Below are positions 11,290 through 22,734 of a stretch of 64,000 nt of DNA, one piece after another (position 1 is the stretch's first letter; every line of letters starts with the position of its first letter). Location: NCBI RefSeq assembly GCF_024763615.1, contig NC_077223.1, forward strand, positions 73,904,627 through 73,968,626. The letters are read 5' to 3'. Made by a program: the position numbers and the translations under genes. The notes beneath the pieces were generated by a model. The model was not told the DNA's origin. It ran no database searches and was given only the letters and a program-made list of their open reading frames with translations. The stretch comes from Phlebotomus papatasi. Its lineage: Eukaryota; Arthropoda; Insecta; Diptera; Psychodidae.

Positions 11290-11853
11290 CAGTAGACTCT
11301 CGCTAATTCGGCTCTTTTAAGATCAGGCTACTTTTTAATTCGGGCGGCAGTTAAGTTCGAAAAAAAAATTTGATGACATTTTTCAAGATTGTACGATTAT
11401 TGGATGAAGAAATTATCATTAAATTTGCCATGGTTTGTCTTAGTTATGATGTGATTTTGCCCTATTAAGGGGTTTTTTTGAAATTCACAATAAATGAGTA
11501 TGTAAATTTAATATGTGCAGTGCACGCACTCAGAAAAAAAAAAGTTTTGTCAAATTAATAAGACAAGTTTGTCAAAAGGATGTTCTTCTATACAGAATAT
11601 GGAAAAGTTTTGTCAAATTAACGAGCAACTGGATTTTGTTAAAAGTTTGTCAAAAGGGTGTTTTCACATATAAAATGTGAGAAAAAGTTTTGTCAAATTG
11701 GTAAATAACATCCTTTTGACAAAATTTAACCAAACTTTTTTTCAGAGCAGTTGAACAAAAAATCGTTGCATTTCAAGGAGTTTGACGCTCGAATTTCTCT
11801 TTAATTCGGGTGACATTTCGGCCCAAAATACCTAAATTTGAGAGAGTCTAATG
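11290..11853. mobile_element. TA-type element with CAGTAGACTCTCGC terminus
   Basis: The left end CAGTAGACTCTCGCTAATTC follows TA at 11288-11289. The right end ATTTGAGAGAGTCTAATG (about 11853) is a degenerate inverted partner. The termini resemble those of 62689-62992 and 42617-42945. The inner words AATTCGGGCGGCAGT recur near 50255. A second MITE (11529-11747) is inserted inside. Confidence 0.55.
11529..11747. mobile_element. Nested MITE with iterated AGTTTTGTCAAATT words
   Basis: The termini CTCAGAAAAAAAAAAGTTTT and its inverse AAACTTTTTTTCAGAG bound about 220 bp in which AAAGTTTTGTCAAATT occurs three times and the inverse CCTTTTGACAAAA once. This iterated-word, A-rich-terminus design is shared with 22580-22734 and 29981-30708. 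Confidence 0.6.
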
Positions 11854-13379
11854 TTTTAATACGGTTTAATACTATTTTTCTTAATTTTTGTAGTAAGATA
11901 ATAACAAATTCTGCAGGGAAATTGAGATGATTTTCAGAAGTGGTCTATCATTAAATGTGGAAAATCTTGAAATCTTGGTCCATTTCTAAGACATTTTAAG
12001 ATCTTCGAAGTATTTGACAACTTGAAACTTGAAAACTTGAAACTTAGTCTCAGAATTGAGGCCCATATTTTTTAAATAATGAAATGTAATCTATATCTAT
12101 AATACTTGCAACTCAGTGCAAAAGAATAAAAATTCTCAATTCGGAAGAAAGTCATGTGTTTGAGAAAACTGCAAGAGTAAAAGGAGTGCACTGAGTCTCT
12201 AATTTTATAATGTGGCTTTACAACAATCCATTATATGAAAATGACTTAAGGCTTCAAACAGATTATTGAATCCGATCATACGACTTTTTTTTATTAAGTT
12301 TTTATGTCCGCATTGCTTTTCATGAGAATAATGGGAATTTTTTTCAATGCAGAAGCTGCTCTTATTGCAACTTCTGTAGGTGTTCTCCTTTACATTCTTG
12401 AATTTTGACCAAATTACTTATTTTTCGCTTTATATCGAGTTATTTTAAATTCTTAAGAAGACTGTACAGCATTGCAATATTTTAGAATTAACAGGACACA
12501 TTGACAAATTGAGTTTATTGAAATCAAAATCTTGATCTAAAATTCGGCGCTTATCGTATGTTAGTTGTTTTATGTGAATGCTGCACTTTAAATCAATTTC
12601 ACGGCCAATTGAACCCTCAATAATGAACACAGTTATAGCTCGAAGGGATATAATGTGAATTGACGAGGAGAGAAATCACGTGCTTCCTGGAGTCGGCTGC
12701 TGGATCACGCTACATCCATATGAGATGTTTTACAGTTGACACGCTTGATTTAGAGTCACGTGGCATTTGCCACAGCTAACCATTAGATGCCCTCAAATCA
12801 ACACGAGGAAGGACGCTATGGCACATAAATTTTATTTCGATACACAAGAAGTGTGCATTATTGTTAAATATGTCTAATATTATGTAACACGTGATGTTAT
12901 TCTCGGTTTCATCAATAGAGGTTTGAGTAAGTCAATAAATAGAAGCAATTACTCCAGAGACAAACTATATGAGCACTGTAGGTGGTTTCAGCAGTAAAAT
13001 GTACATAAAAATGCAAATTTTGAAACCTTTGACATGTTCTAGGTGTTTTTATGTAGTATATCGAAAGCTTTAAACTTTTTTTTTTAATTATAAATTTTGC
13101 AGGAAAGTAATGGATTTTCCCATTTCGACACAATAAAAATTCTAGTTTAAATTTAGGAATTATGGCAGAAAACTGACATCTTCTTAATTGTCCGCCTGTT
13201 CTGCCCATCCGTCACAAGAGCTAGAGGGCAAACGGTTGGAGATAATACCAGCAAACCGTTTCAGGTCTTTGATGCACCCCTAAGTAAACTTAATAAAAAT
13301 GTGAATTAATTTCCATCGATTGGGATTTGTGCACCAAAAAGGGACTTATTTCGGGGAACATGATCCAATCTGACTGAAA
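11854..13379. other. Non-coding; two E-box-like palindromes
   Basis: No gene or clear repeat. The stretch 12650-12830 is less AT-rich than its surroundings and holds CACGTG twice (near 12678 and 12758); it might be a conserved non-coding element, but nothing proves it. Minus-strand frames 12445-12630 and 12912-13208 are not supported. Confidence 0.3.
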
Positions 13380-13590
13380 AACTCAGGAAAACCACTGCGA
13401 ATCCACTGGAAATCCGAGGAACGTACAGGAAATCCAGGGAACTTACAAATTTTCCAGGGACCCCAAGAATCTGAATTATTAAAGGATCTAGGAAACCCAT
13501 GCAGTATTCTGCCGGAAACCCTAAAAACTCATATAATTTTTCAAGAAAGTTGGGGACCTCTTACAACTTTTTAGGGGAATCCCGGGAACC
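13380..13590. repeat. Degenerate short tandem repeats (AGGAAATCCAGGGAAC-like)
   Basis: Words of the form GGAAATCC / GGGAACTTAC / GGGACC recur every 25-40 bases from 13380 up to the hAT insertion. This looks like a decayed minisatellite; the pattern seems to resume briefly after the hAT element (AACCCATATCAGGAAAG). Confidence 0.4.
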
Positions 13591-14191
13591 CATACAGGGC
13601 CGTAGCGCTGGAGGGGCATTGAGGGGCAACGCCCTACCTTAAAACTTCCAATGCCCTACCTTAAAACCAGAAAGTAAGATAATGCTCTAAGTAGACTGGT
13701 CGTAGTATGACATAGTAGAGAATAAATTAATCTCCTTATCGCTGATGGTCTGATACATCTAATTTCATAGAGTTATCGATTGAAGTGCTTAATGCAATTT
13801 GTTAAAATCGTATGCAAAGTCAAACGATAATTTTGTGTATAATTTAAATATTTTCTCAAACTTAAAAAAATAAAATAAAATAAAATATTTATATTATATA
13901 TCAATTTGGCATTGCAATTATTTGATATTAATTAAATGAAATAACGTTTTTCAATGCAATACGAAATAACGTAATCTGTGCAATACGAGCGTAAAGATTC
14001 TTACATTTCTTACATAAAAAACTCAATATATTTCTTTCTCATTTACGCATTCTCAAGATACTTAAGAGATTATGTGGATCAAGAAGACTGTAAAAATATA
14101 ATAATTTCTCAATTTTTTTAGCATATTAAAAAAAATATTTAATTTAAGCTCTTAGGCATATAAAAGTATAACATTAACATAACCTATATTA

Positions 14192-15976
14192 GGTGAGATT
14201 CTTAACAATCTCACCTACTATAATCCTAACAAAATTTCATGTCGTCCGATCGACCTCAAACTTGGCCAAAATGTGTTTCGCCACTTCCTGATCACGAATA
14301 TATATGTGGCTATTTTACGTTCCCGGCCGGCCGGCCGGCCGCTCTTTGGAGCTTAATAGCTCCTAAACTAAAAAAGATATCGACTTGCGGTTTTCGGCAA
14401 AGGTTATATATTGGGTGAAAATTGCAACTTGGTGCATTGACCCCCCACCCCCCACCCCTCCTTCCGCCATTTTGAATACCCCCCTTTTTTTGTTTTCTCA
14501 ATAGCTCCGCCCCTATGGCATCGAGCGGGCTCAAATTTTAGTATGTTATAGCTGGGCCTTAGAGCTTTCCATCAATACCAAACTTAAGGTCCCCCGACCC
14601 CCCTGACCCGAGCTATAAGGGTCCAAAAAAAATTTCTTAAAATGGCCATAACTCCGGTTCTAATTGTCAGAATTTAAAAAGTGAGGGCTTTTTGGAAAGC
14701 TCTCGTGAAATGCCACTTCCCCTTCTAACATCGCAAGTTCATAAAACCACCGCTAGGGGCGCTATTATTAAAAAGAAAATTTTTAAATCTTATAAGTTAA
14801 ATAACTCAAAAATTCCATTGTGCATCGGCCTGAAATTTTAGTATGTTGTAGCCGTTGATTATACCTATCAAACAAAAAAAACCTTAAGTCGATCCATAAC
14901 CCCTGACCCGAGCTATAAGGGGTCAAAGTTCGAACATTGACCGGCCTCTATCTCCGGTTCTAATTAACATAGCGACCTAAATTTTACCTTTTTGGTTTCG
15001 TCTCGATGAGCACTTTCAGATGGAAGTTCAAAAAGTCACCACAGGTGGCGCTGTGATAGCGTCAAAATTCATCGAAATTCAAAGTCACTTTTCTCAAAAA
15101 CGGCATTGTGCAAGTTAATGAAATTTTAGTATGTTGTAGTCCAGTCTAGGACGTTTCCAAAATGGTGCGTAAGCGCGCTGTGGTTTCAATAGAACCGGAG
15201 ATATGAGGGGTCAAAGTTCACGAAATTCAAAAAATCATATCTCCGGTTCTACTTGACCGATTTTGATGAATGAGGGCTTAAACGAAAGATCTCACCAAAT
15301 GCTACAACTTTTTAGAATGTTTGAACTTCGTGGGATCAACACCAGGGGCGCCACAGTCGAAAAACCAATTTCAATATCACATAACCTCAATTATCTCGAC
15401 TGTCGCTAAACCGATTTTGATGATTACTTCGACACAATTGTAGAACACATTTGTCTCTACATTTCGTCCATACATCATTTTCCGCTCAGACTACGCTATC
15501 ACTCCGATTTTGCCGTTTAAGTGTGAAAAAAATGATTTTTCCCATAATAACGCTTTGAAATCACTCAGATGCCAATTTGACTGCCTCTACTCCACCAAGA
15601 CACTTAAAATAGGGTTTTAAATGGAAAGTCCCACAAAATACAACAATTCTTTGAAATAGTTGAAGCTCAACAAATGACTACTTGGGGCACTCTGGATGAA
15701 AAAACGAGTTAAGAAACAAAAAACCTCGATTATCTTGGCTTCTGAGTAATCGATGAGATCATGTTCTATGGGAAAATTATAGAGAACATTCTGGTCTACA
15801 TTTCACCCATATATCACTTTTCTGCCAGTTCATCCAAATCCTTGATATTTTGGTTTAAATACAAAATTTGCATAATTTCACGAATTTGATTCAAGATAAC
15901 TGAATGGCGTCTCCCAACTTCAGCTCTAAATCGAATTTGCATGCACTCCGAGTTAGCTCACGTTAAGAATCTCACC
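14192..15976. mobile_element. Nested TIR element with GGTGAGATTCTTAAC ends, GC-rich interior
   Basis: GGTGAGATTCTTAAC at 14192 and its exact inverse GTTAAGAATCTCACC ending at 15976 are bordered by TA (14190-14191 and 15977-15978). The left end contains an additional small palindrome (GGTGAGATT...AATCTCACC), and AATCCTAAC-type words lie just inside on the left and just outside on the right, so the true borders may reach slightly further. The interior is far richer in G+C than its surroundings, including a GGCC-GGCC-type run at 14325-14341. It holds a degenerate tandem array listed separately. No transposase. Confidence 0.65.
14500..15380 (+). repeat. Degenerate tandem array, period about 300 bp, at least three units
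   Basis: The words AAATTTTAGTATGTTGTAGC (about 14533, 14833, 15123), GAGCTATAAGGGGTCAAAG (about 14611, 14911, 15196 in altered form), CTCCGGTTCTAATT (about 14651, 14953, 15241) and GGGGCGC/GGCGC (about 14755, 15047, 15346) recur in the same order every 290-300 bases. Two further units with a different shared core (CCTCAATTATCTCGACT / CCTCGATTATCTTGGCT) sit at about 15380 and 15722. Codon-like constraint is not obvious. Confidence 0.7.
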
Positions 15977-16059
15977 TACATAAGCCGGTTAGGATTATCT
16001 GTCCCTTTTCTAAATTTTTCATTTCAAATTTTTAAAAATTTAGTCATTGCAACCTTATT

Positions 16060-16450
16060 TTTGCAGATTTTCTTTTTTTTTTTAAAAAGACATACTTTTC
16101 GGTGAAGAAGTTTTGTCGAAATTGGTCCATCAAAAGTCCAAAAAACAAATATTTCCTGTTAGTTGATAAATGAAAGTAATCCTTGAAGGAAAGATTTTAT
16201 GTTCACTTGATCAAAACGTATTGTACATTCTACAAGACGAAACATAGTGTAAAACACGTCAAGAGTGGTATTTTTGTGTATGAAATTTTCTTAAAAACTC
16301 AAATTTCATTTTTTACAAATTCCTTCGTTCAAAGACTAGTTTAACTCATCAGGTAGCAGGAAATATTTGGTTTTTGGTTTCCAGATGAACCAAATCCAAG
16401 AAAACTTGTCTACCGGAAAGTATGTTTTTTTTTTCAAAAATGTCTCCAAA
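16060..16450. repeat. Palindromic insertion inside the hAT element
   Basis: The left arm (about 16075-16165: ACATACTTTTCGGTG, CCAAAAAACAAATATTTCC) is mirrored by the right arm (about 16345-16430: GGAAATATTTGGTTTTTGG, ACCGGAAAGTATGT). Each arm is about 90 bases with moderate divergence, as in foldback MITEs. Confidence 0.6.
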
Positions 16451-16639
16451 AATGTCTCCAAAAATCAAGTTCCACAAGATAAATTTTAAAATTAAAATTT
16501 CAAGAAATACAGTTTGAATGTTGTACTTTCATATGCCTAAGAGCTTTAATTAATTATATTTTTTTATTATATTGAAAAGAAATTAGAACAAAATTTGTTA
16601 TCAATTTTGTCAATTTTGATCCACGTAACCCCGTATGTA

Positions 16640-17625
16640 GGGGAAAGTGACCATGCTTGATACGATCCAAGCTTGATAATAACTATTTTTTTCTTGCGTT
16701 AATCAATAGTTGTGACTCTTAGCAATATATTTTAATAGCTGGTCCTAAGTCTCACACTTCCTGAAAAAATTAAGAACCGAGCTCTTTTTTCCTAGTTTCA
16801 GGAAGCAAAAATCAAAAATAGGTCCAAAACTGTAATATCAATACATGATATTTCATAAGTTTTTTCTTAATTAATGTCGCTGTTCAGGAAAAATACTATC
16901 ATAGGCACATAGAGGGTTCATCAGTATTAATATTTATGTAAAAATATTTTTACTTGGGGACACTGTTTTTGTGGGAGGTGAAAAATTCATAAATTCTACC
17001 TGTTTCCATCCTATATTTTAAGAAGGGTCCATGAATGACAATTTAAAAGTGGTAACTCTATCATTAGATGTGATTCTTTCATAATTACACCTATTGTAAT
17101 CTTCCAATTTTATCGACAATTGACATAGCATTCAACCCTGTTGCCTGAATTTTAAGGTTGCAAAGTGACATTTTCTTGGACTCAAAGTGAAAAAATGGTT
17201 TACGCTAGTGCCCTAATCTCATAAAAACATGGCTTAGAAAAAATTACATAAAAGTGATTTTAAAACTAATAACCAGTCGTACAAACGATTTAAGCAGATA
17301 GATTAGAGTTTCGTCTAAATATTGATGTGCAATTTTTTGTATCCGGTGAAATTTTTACAGTGAAAATGGGCCTCCGAATTGTCGAGTCAATTATTATACA
17401 GGAAGGCCCCGGACCCAACTTTTATAAAAATCGCCACTGAATTTCCATTTTCTTCTTGAGGAAAATCTAAGGTTTTTCAGGAACTATTTGAGGTGGGATT
17501 ATGAACCTAATAAGTGAGACATTTTTTTATCATAGTGGAAGAATCGCTTCGGTTTGTGTGGTCATCAGAAAATAATCACAAACCTTGGACATCATTTTAC
17601 AGTATCAAGCATGGTCACTTTCCCC
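16640..17625. mobile_element. TA-type element with perfect 24-bp TIR (GGGGAAAGTGACCATG...)
   Basis: It begins GGGGAAAGTGACCATGCTTG and ends with the exact inverse; TIRs are identical over 24 bp. TA borders both ends (16638-16639, 17626-17627). The 986-bp interior lacks a transposase frame. Parts (GAAAAATTCATAAATT, CACCGGATACAAAAA in inverse) are shared with 20600-22140 in opposite orientation. Perfect TIRs inside an older host element suggest a fairly recent insertion. Confidence 0.8.
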
Positions 17626-17829
17626 TATAATGTATCGAAGAATTAGAATATATTTTTTTAATTTGTCTTTTTGATTTTTTTTTGTTTAACCTCATTCACT
17701 TACATTCAAGTAAAATGGACGAAAATCGACTAACCAAAATAGATTAATCAAAAATTTTGAATTATGCCCTATCTTTAACTACTGATGCCCTACCTTAAAT
17801 TCAACTCTAGCTACGGCCCTGAACCCATA

Positions 17830-20048
17830 TCAGGAAAGCTATAGTTCTCCGATTTGCACGCATTTAGAGGTCGCCTGTAAAGAAGCTTAGCTACCATAAG
17901 TTTATCTCAGCTTATCATTCTTTTTTCTTTGGAAAATTGCGTTGGCAACTGCTGTCAATATTAAATACTTAAGTTTTTATTCGAAAAGCTCAGCTAAATT
18001 GAATGAAATTCACGAAAATTAAACAAATCACTCGATATATTAGGGAATTTATTGTTAATATTTCTCTAAACCATATGAGTGAAACGTACAGCACATTTTA
18101 CTCTACCCTAATATATCTATGCAACACTCATTAAATGCCATTAGCGAGTGTGGTAAATCTTTTTATTAACATTCAAGCATTATTAATTTATTATGCCTTG
18201 TTATGCAAAGTGACAGTCTCCCACATTTTATTCGCGTCTCATGTATATAATATTTTAAGTGCCTCTTGCATGTATCAACCCATGTCAAGACGCAATACTA
18301 AATGTGTGTTGATCTCTTCCGACTTCCGATTTGATTTTTGCCCATTTCAATCAACGACTTTTTAGTTCCATTGGACACACTCAAGCCCAATCACGTGTCG
18401 GATATATTAATGAGTTTCCAAACAACTCATTAGACGTGCAGAATTTTCAGTCAATAAATCATCGACACTTTGATACGGTCTCATCGAATATGATTTTGGT
18501 ACTGGAAATTTGCAGACTGTCAGAGAATGTTTTTTTTTTTAATTTATTGTATTTATGGAGGATGCAGGTCACGGATTTATGTGATACCTAGATATTTTCC
18601 AGATTTTATAATACCTTTTGAAGAATATGGGCAAAATTGTATGAATAAGCAATTTCCGCAATGGAATTTTTCACATGATGATTTTCATCTGCCGCTTGAG
18701 AAGATTAGAGTATTTCCCTTCAGGCTTTATGATCTTTCCAAGAGTTATCAGTAAGAAATCTTTGGTTTTAAGCTTTTCTCCATAGATTCATCAAGTTCCT
18801 AAAGGCTTACCAATTTGCCTATTTTTTAAGAGTTTAGGAAAATGTTGTATAACTACATTAAAATCTGGTATAAGGTCTTTTCGGATAAACTTGCTATAGA
18901 CAATTACGAAAATCTTGCAAATCCGTTATGTAAATTCAAAATATAGATATGATAGACATTATGTACAATATTCCACTGCAAAATTCAGTCATCGAAAGTT
19001 TTGAGTGTAGACATGAATTGAAGAAACATTCAGTGGTCAACATACCAAAGTCTTGTAAATTCTAATTTGATGATCTGTTGAAATATTGTCTGAATATTTT
19101 TGCATAATTTATTATATTACAGTAGAAACTTCTCCTAAATTGACATTGAAAGTTATGTAAATGATCTAGCAAAATTGATTGTATATTTCAAATTTTGTGA
19201 ATGTGCCAAATCGCTAAATGATTTCACACGGAGAATTTCTTTTTGCAACATTGCCAATAAATTGGATGTTTTGTGTTGATTTTGTGCGCTCCACTTAATT
19301 TATCTGTTTTCAATTAATCCACTAAATAAGATTTATGATATTTTTTCTCTTCACATGACAGACTCTCATGAAATACATATTGATATGTGTAATTGAAAGA
19401 AAGCACGTATAATTTGATATGATGGGAAAATTGGATAGAGATTTCTTCTCATATAGCGCATGATCTCGCACAAAAGTTTCCACCCGCGAGTTGAAGAATG
19501 TGGTATGAAATGGAGTTGTGTGTCAGATTCGATTATAAGCAATCAATAAATTTGTCAAAATATTGCTCGAAGGCCCACAGTGTTCGACTTAATGGTTTTC
19601 ACAGAGATTCTTCACACAGTGTGGAGTATTACAAATATTATACCTGGTGGAATGAGATGGGCACTATATTGGTCGTGAAAATAGTATTGGCTTCATGTGA
19701 AATTAATATAGCGGTCCAGTAATTAAATGTGAACACGGTTTATATGGTGATGAAGACACGCCGATGGCAATTGTGCGTTGTTCCTCTGCGTTGTGTTTAT
19801 TAATTAGGAATTAATTGCGGATCATGTTCACATCCTCCTGCTCCATCACTGATTTCCTACAACCGTGCTATGTTGGCTCTTTGCAATCTTACCGCGAGAA
19901 TTGTATTCTGAACATTCGGATGCGATCATCACGGACAGATCACAAACACGGGAACATATGGCTAAGTAGTAACATTACAGAGTTGTCCAGACCAAGTGTA
20001 TCAAGTAGACCTACACCTAGTCAAAATCTAACCATACTTAATAAATAA
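17830..20048. other. Unique non-coding DNA
   Basis: Several overlapping frames on the plus strand (18135-18754, 19498-19722, 19815-20048) have no recognisable domain, no splice support and AT-driven composition. No terminal repeats recognised. It is presumably intronic. Confidence 0.35.
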
Positions 20049-20219
20049 ATAATTTGTGAAAAAGTCTTATAATAAAAAAAATAATAACAATTTAAACCTC
20101 AAGTCAAAAGATCGAAGTTATTGAAAAATTCATACCTTCTACATAACGATTTACTTAATGCTAAGGTCACTAATTTTTAATATAATATGAATTACTATTG
20201 TGTTAATATTATTATTATT

Positions 20220-20275
20220 GTGGTTTGTCATTTGACCAAAAAACGAAGAAAAATGGTCGGTAGGTTTAGTGTTAA
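20220..20275 (-). repeat. Isolated CACTAAACCTACC terminus with TTAA (piggyBac-like end)
   Basis: GGTCGGTAGGTTTAGTG ending at 20271, followed by TTAA, matches in inverse the left end of 10477-10967. The other end of this copy was not found. It sits exactly at the break of the MITE at 20276-20422. Confidence 0.5.
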
Positions 20276-20422
20276 GAGACTTGCACATTTTTATTAAATA
20301 TTAGTTTGCTTATCATCAATTATTGATACTTTCGTGATAATTTAGTGTAATTCTCTCAGAGAAAATAAATGAAATTCACATTATTCGAAGGCATGAACGT
20401 TCGAAGGGAGAGTACTTTCCCC
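20276..20422. mobile_element. Truncated copy of the GGGGAAAGTRCT MITE
   Basis: The sequence aligns by eye with 36432-36605 (TTACAAATTTCTATTAAAT-like, AGTGTAA, AAATTCACATTATTC, GGCATGAACGTTCGAAGGG, ACTTTCCCC then TA). The left half is missing, broken at the TTAA of the neighbouring terminus. Confidence 0.7.
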
Positions 20423-20599
20423 TATTTGTTTCACTGGACGTTAATAAATTTAAAAAAAAAACATGAACCCCTGAAATAAGTACTCGAAAAGGAGTCTAAG
20501 ATTTAAGATTTTTTACTGAATGCCACACACACCGAATCAATTATATCACTATATCAAAAAAAATCTCTTACTTATTGGGTTCATTCTGCCTCACAAAAA

Positions 20600-22140
20600 T
20601 ACTGGAAGTCCTTGGATTTTCCTCTACAGGAAAATGAAAATGTAGCGGTATTTTTTACGAAGGTGCCCTGATTAACTCAGCTTCGTACCACTTTTTCCCA
20701 CCTCTGTAGGCCTTATTTTCCCCGAAAACATTACACCGGATACAAAAATTTGGGCATCACTACTTAGATGGAACTTTCATATCTACTTGTTTTCACCATT
20801 TGTAGGAGGTATCACGCATTGAAAATCAATTTTAAGCTATTTTTCTAACACATGTTTTTTGACACTCGGAAAACCATTTTTACCTGCATTCTGATAGTCA
20901 GTGAAGAGCTTGGTTAGGTATGATTCTCTCATAATCACTCCTAATAATTTGCGAAAAGTCTTATAATAAAAAAATAATAACGATTTTAACCTCAAGTTAA
21001 AATATCGAAGTTTTTAAATATTCATATCTTGTACATGATGATTTACTTAAGGCTATTAATGCAGATTTTCTCTAACACCTTCAATTGGTCTTACAGAACA
21101 TATTTCGAACATAACTGATTTCAAAAATGACCAGCCACCAATCTAAAGTGAAATCTGGGAAGTTCCACTTTAAAAGAAGGAAAATTGAATGAGAAATACT
21201 CAAAATACATCGAAGTGGCAATTAAAGAATCACATCGGCCATAAACAGTCTAGTTTCATCACTGCACAAATCAGAAAGTAGTAATCACACCTATTGTAAT
21301 CCTTGTTCTTTATCTAACGTCTCGAATCTGTCTTACAGAACATTTTTTGAACATCAGTGATTTTTAGAATTACTAGTGATTAATTTAAAGTAAAATGTGA
21401 AAAATTCCGCTACAAAACAAATCAAATTGGATGAAAAATTCTCAAAACGCACCGCATGGGCAATGAAAGAATCAGACCTACCATAAGCAGATTCATGCTT
21501 AACGTTTAATTTGACAGAAGTGAAATAAAAACATCTGATAAAGTCTCATTTTGATGGGGAAGTACGTGTTTTCCTTCGAGATTTTAGTGAAAATTGTTTA
21601 ATATCCCAATTTTCTTATGATTTTATTCAGTGGAATCTCTGATGAGTCAAATATCCCGAGCGGCATGCACAATGTGCCCCAAAACAGTGAGGAATTCTCA
21701 AATTCGGTGGTCAGTAATTTTGACAGATGTTTTTACGAATCTGCAAAATTCAATTTTCCTGAGCTTCAAGGGTGGTAATTTTTATGAATTTTCCCCCATC
21801 CACTAAAACAACCCTTTTCAAGCAAAATATTTTCACGCTAAATATTAACCCTAATAAACCCTCTATAACTTGGAATAGTTACTTTTCCGAAAATACACTT
21901 GCAGTCTGCAAAAATGCATAATATATTACACATCAGAATTACGATTTTAGGCCCATTTTTTATTTTTGCCTTTTGGACCCAGAAAAAAAGGCCTAGGCTT
22001 CCATGTTTGTCAGGAAATGTGAGATGTAGAACTAGCTTTTAGATTATATGTCCATGGATGAAATTCATTTAGTAACTTGGAAAAAATCAACTTTTACGAA
22101 GCTGCAACATTACGAAGGTGCAAAACCTTCCCTTACTAGC
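20600..22140 (-). repeat. Repeat related to the 16640-17625 element, inverse orientation
   Basis: ACACCGGATACAAAAATTTG (about 20732) and GAATTTTCCCCCATCC (about 21785) correspond in inverse to words of the element at 16640-17625. The ends carry ACGAAGGTGC words (about 20660 and 22111). Boundaries are uncertain. Likely a longer diverged relative. Confidence 0.45.
21061..21490 (+). repeat. Tandem duplication of about 240 bp
   Basis: Block 1 (about 21066-21260) and block 2 (about 21308-21495) share TCTTACAGAACAT, GAACAT, TTTAAAGTGAAAT/TTTAAAGTAAAAT, AAAACGCACCG/AAATACATCGA, GGCAAT.AAAGAATCA and CCATAA.CAG in order. They are diverged direct repeats inside the previous feature. Confidence 0.6.
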
Positions 22141-22194
22141 ATTAAAAAAAGGTTATACGTTCGCATGATGTAACATTTTCTTATTCATAACCAG

Positions 22195-22345
22195 TTTCAT
22201 TACCAATTTATAACCGATTGGAATCGGTTATCTTGTCATGAATTCCAAACGAACCCAAACATGATCCCATTCAGGTGCGAAATTATAGAGCAAACTAAAC
22301 CCTTAACCTTGAAAAGCGTTATTAGGAATGATTTAACTGTAATGA
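22195..22345 (+). repeat. Dispersed repeat shared with 47150-47315
   Basis: ATAACCGATTGGAATCGGTT, CCAAACATGA.C.CATTC, and CGTTATTAGGAATGATT occur in the same order at 47165-47305. The family is not identified. Confidence 0.6.
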
Positions 22346-22579
22346 AATGAACGAAATGTGTGTCTAAGTAATTTCTAAACATATCCAAACATTTAGCAGT
22401 TCTTAAGTTGAGTTATGAAGGCCCTAAAAAATCCAAGTCTTTGTCTCTAATCGTTTGGCTTCTAGGTCTGATAACAGCCGAACAGACAGGCGGATCAACG
22501 GACATACGAGCAGCATGACGTTATTTTTCAGAAACCATCTGAAATGGAAAGATAGGCTGAGAAAAGTGGTTCCCAGGCA

Positions 22580-22734
22580 CTGGTAAAAATAAAAGGATCA
22601 AATTGATCCAAATTTGATCCTTTTGAAAGGATGGATCAAATTTCGAACTCTGAATGCACATTTATCATAATACAACATGTTAATTTGATCAATTTTTCTG
22701 CAAAAGAATCAATTTGATGATTTTTTTTTACCAG
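22580..22734. mobile_element. MITE with CTGGTAAAAA termini and GATC-rich iterations
   Basis: CTGGTAAAAA on the left and TTTTTACCAG on the right bound 155 bp full of GGATCAAATTGATCC-like palindromic words. No clean target duplication visible. It resembles in design 11529-11747 and 29981-30708. Confidence 0.6.

Larger units (their letters stand above)
13595..17821. mobile_element. hAT-type element, 4.2 kb, 8-bp TSD AACCCATA, carrying nested insertions
   Basis: The left end CAGGGCCGTAGC and right end GCTACGGCCCTG are perfect 12-bp inverted repeats. They are flanked by exact 8-bp direct repeats AACCCATA (13587-13594 and 17822-17829). Subterminal ATGCCCTACCTTAAA words occur near both ends. The 8-bp duplication and CAGGGCCG terminus indicate hAT. 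No transposase frame is visible. The interior is mostly other insertions: 14192-15976, 16060-16450 and 16640-17625. A further inner inverted pair (AAGCTCTTAGGCATAT near 14145 and its inverse near 16534) brackets the first two. Confidence 0.85.
20049..21060 (+). repeat. Direct repeat pair (20049-20170 and 20944-21060)
   Basis: The blocks AAAAGTCTTATAATAAAAAA...AACCTCAAGT...ATCGAAGTT...ATTTACTTAA occur at both places in the same order and orientation, about 895 bases apart. Possibly ends of a repeat unit or a local duplication. Confidence 0.6.

Noticed and set aside
18135..20048. Several plus-strand frames
   Set aside because: Start and stop at random, low similarity to any family I know, no splice support.
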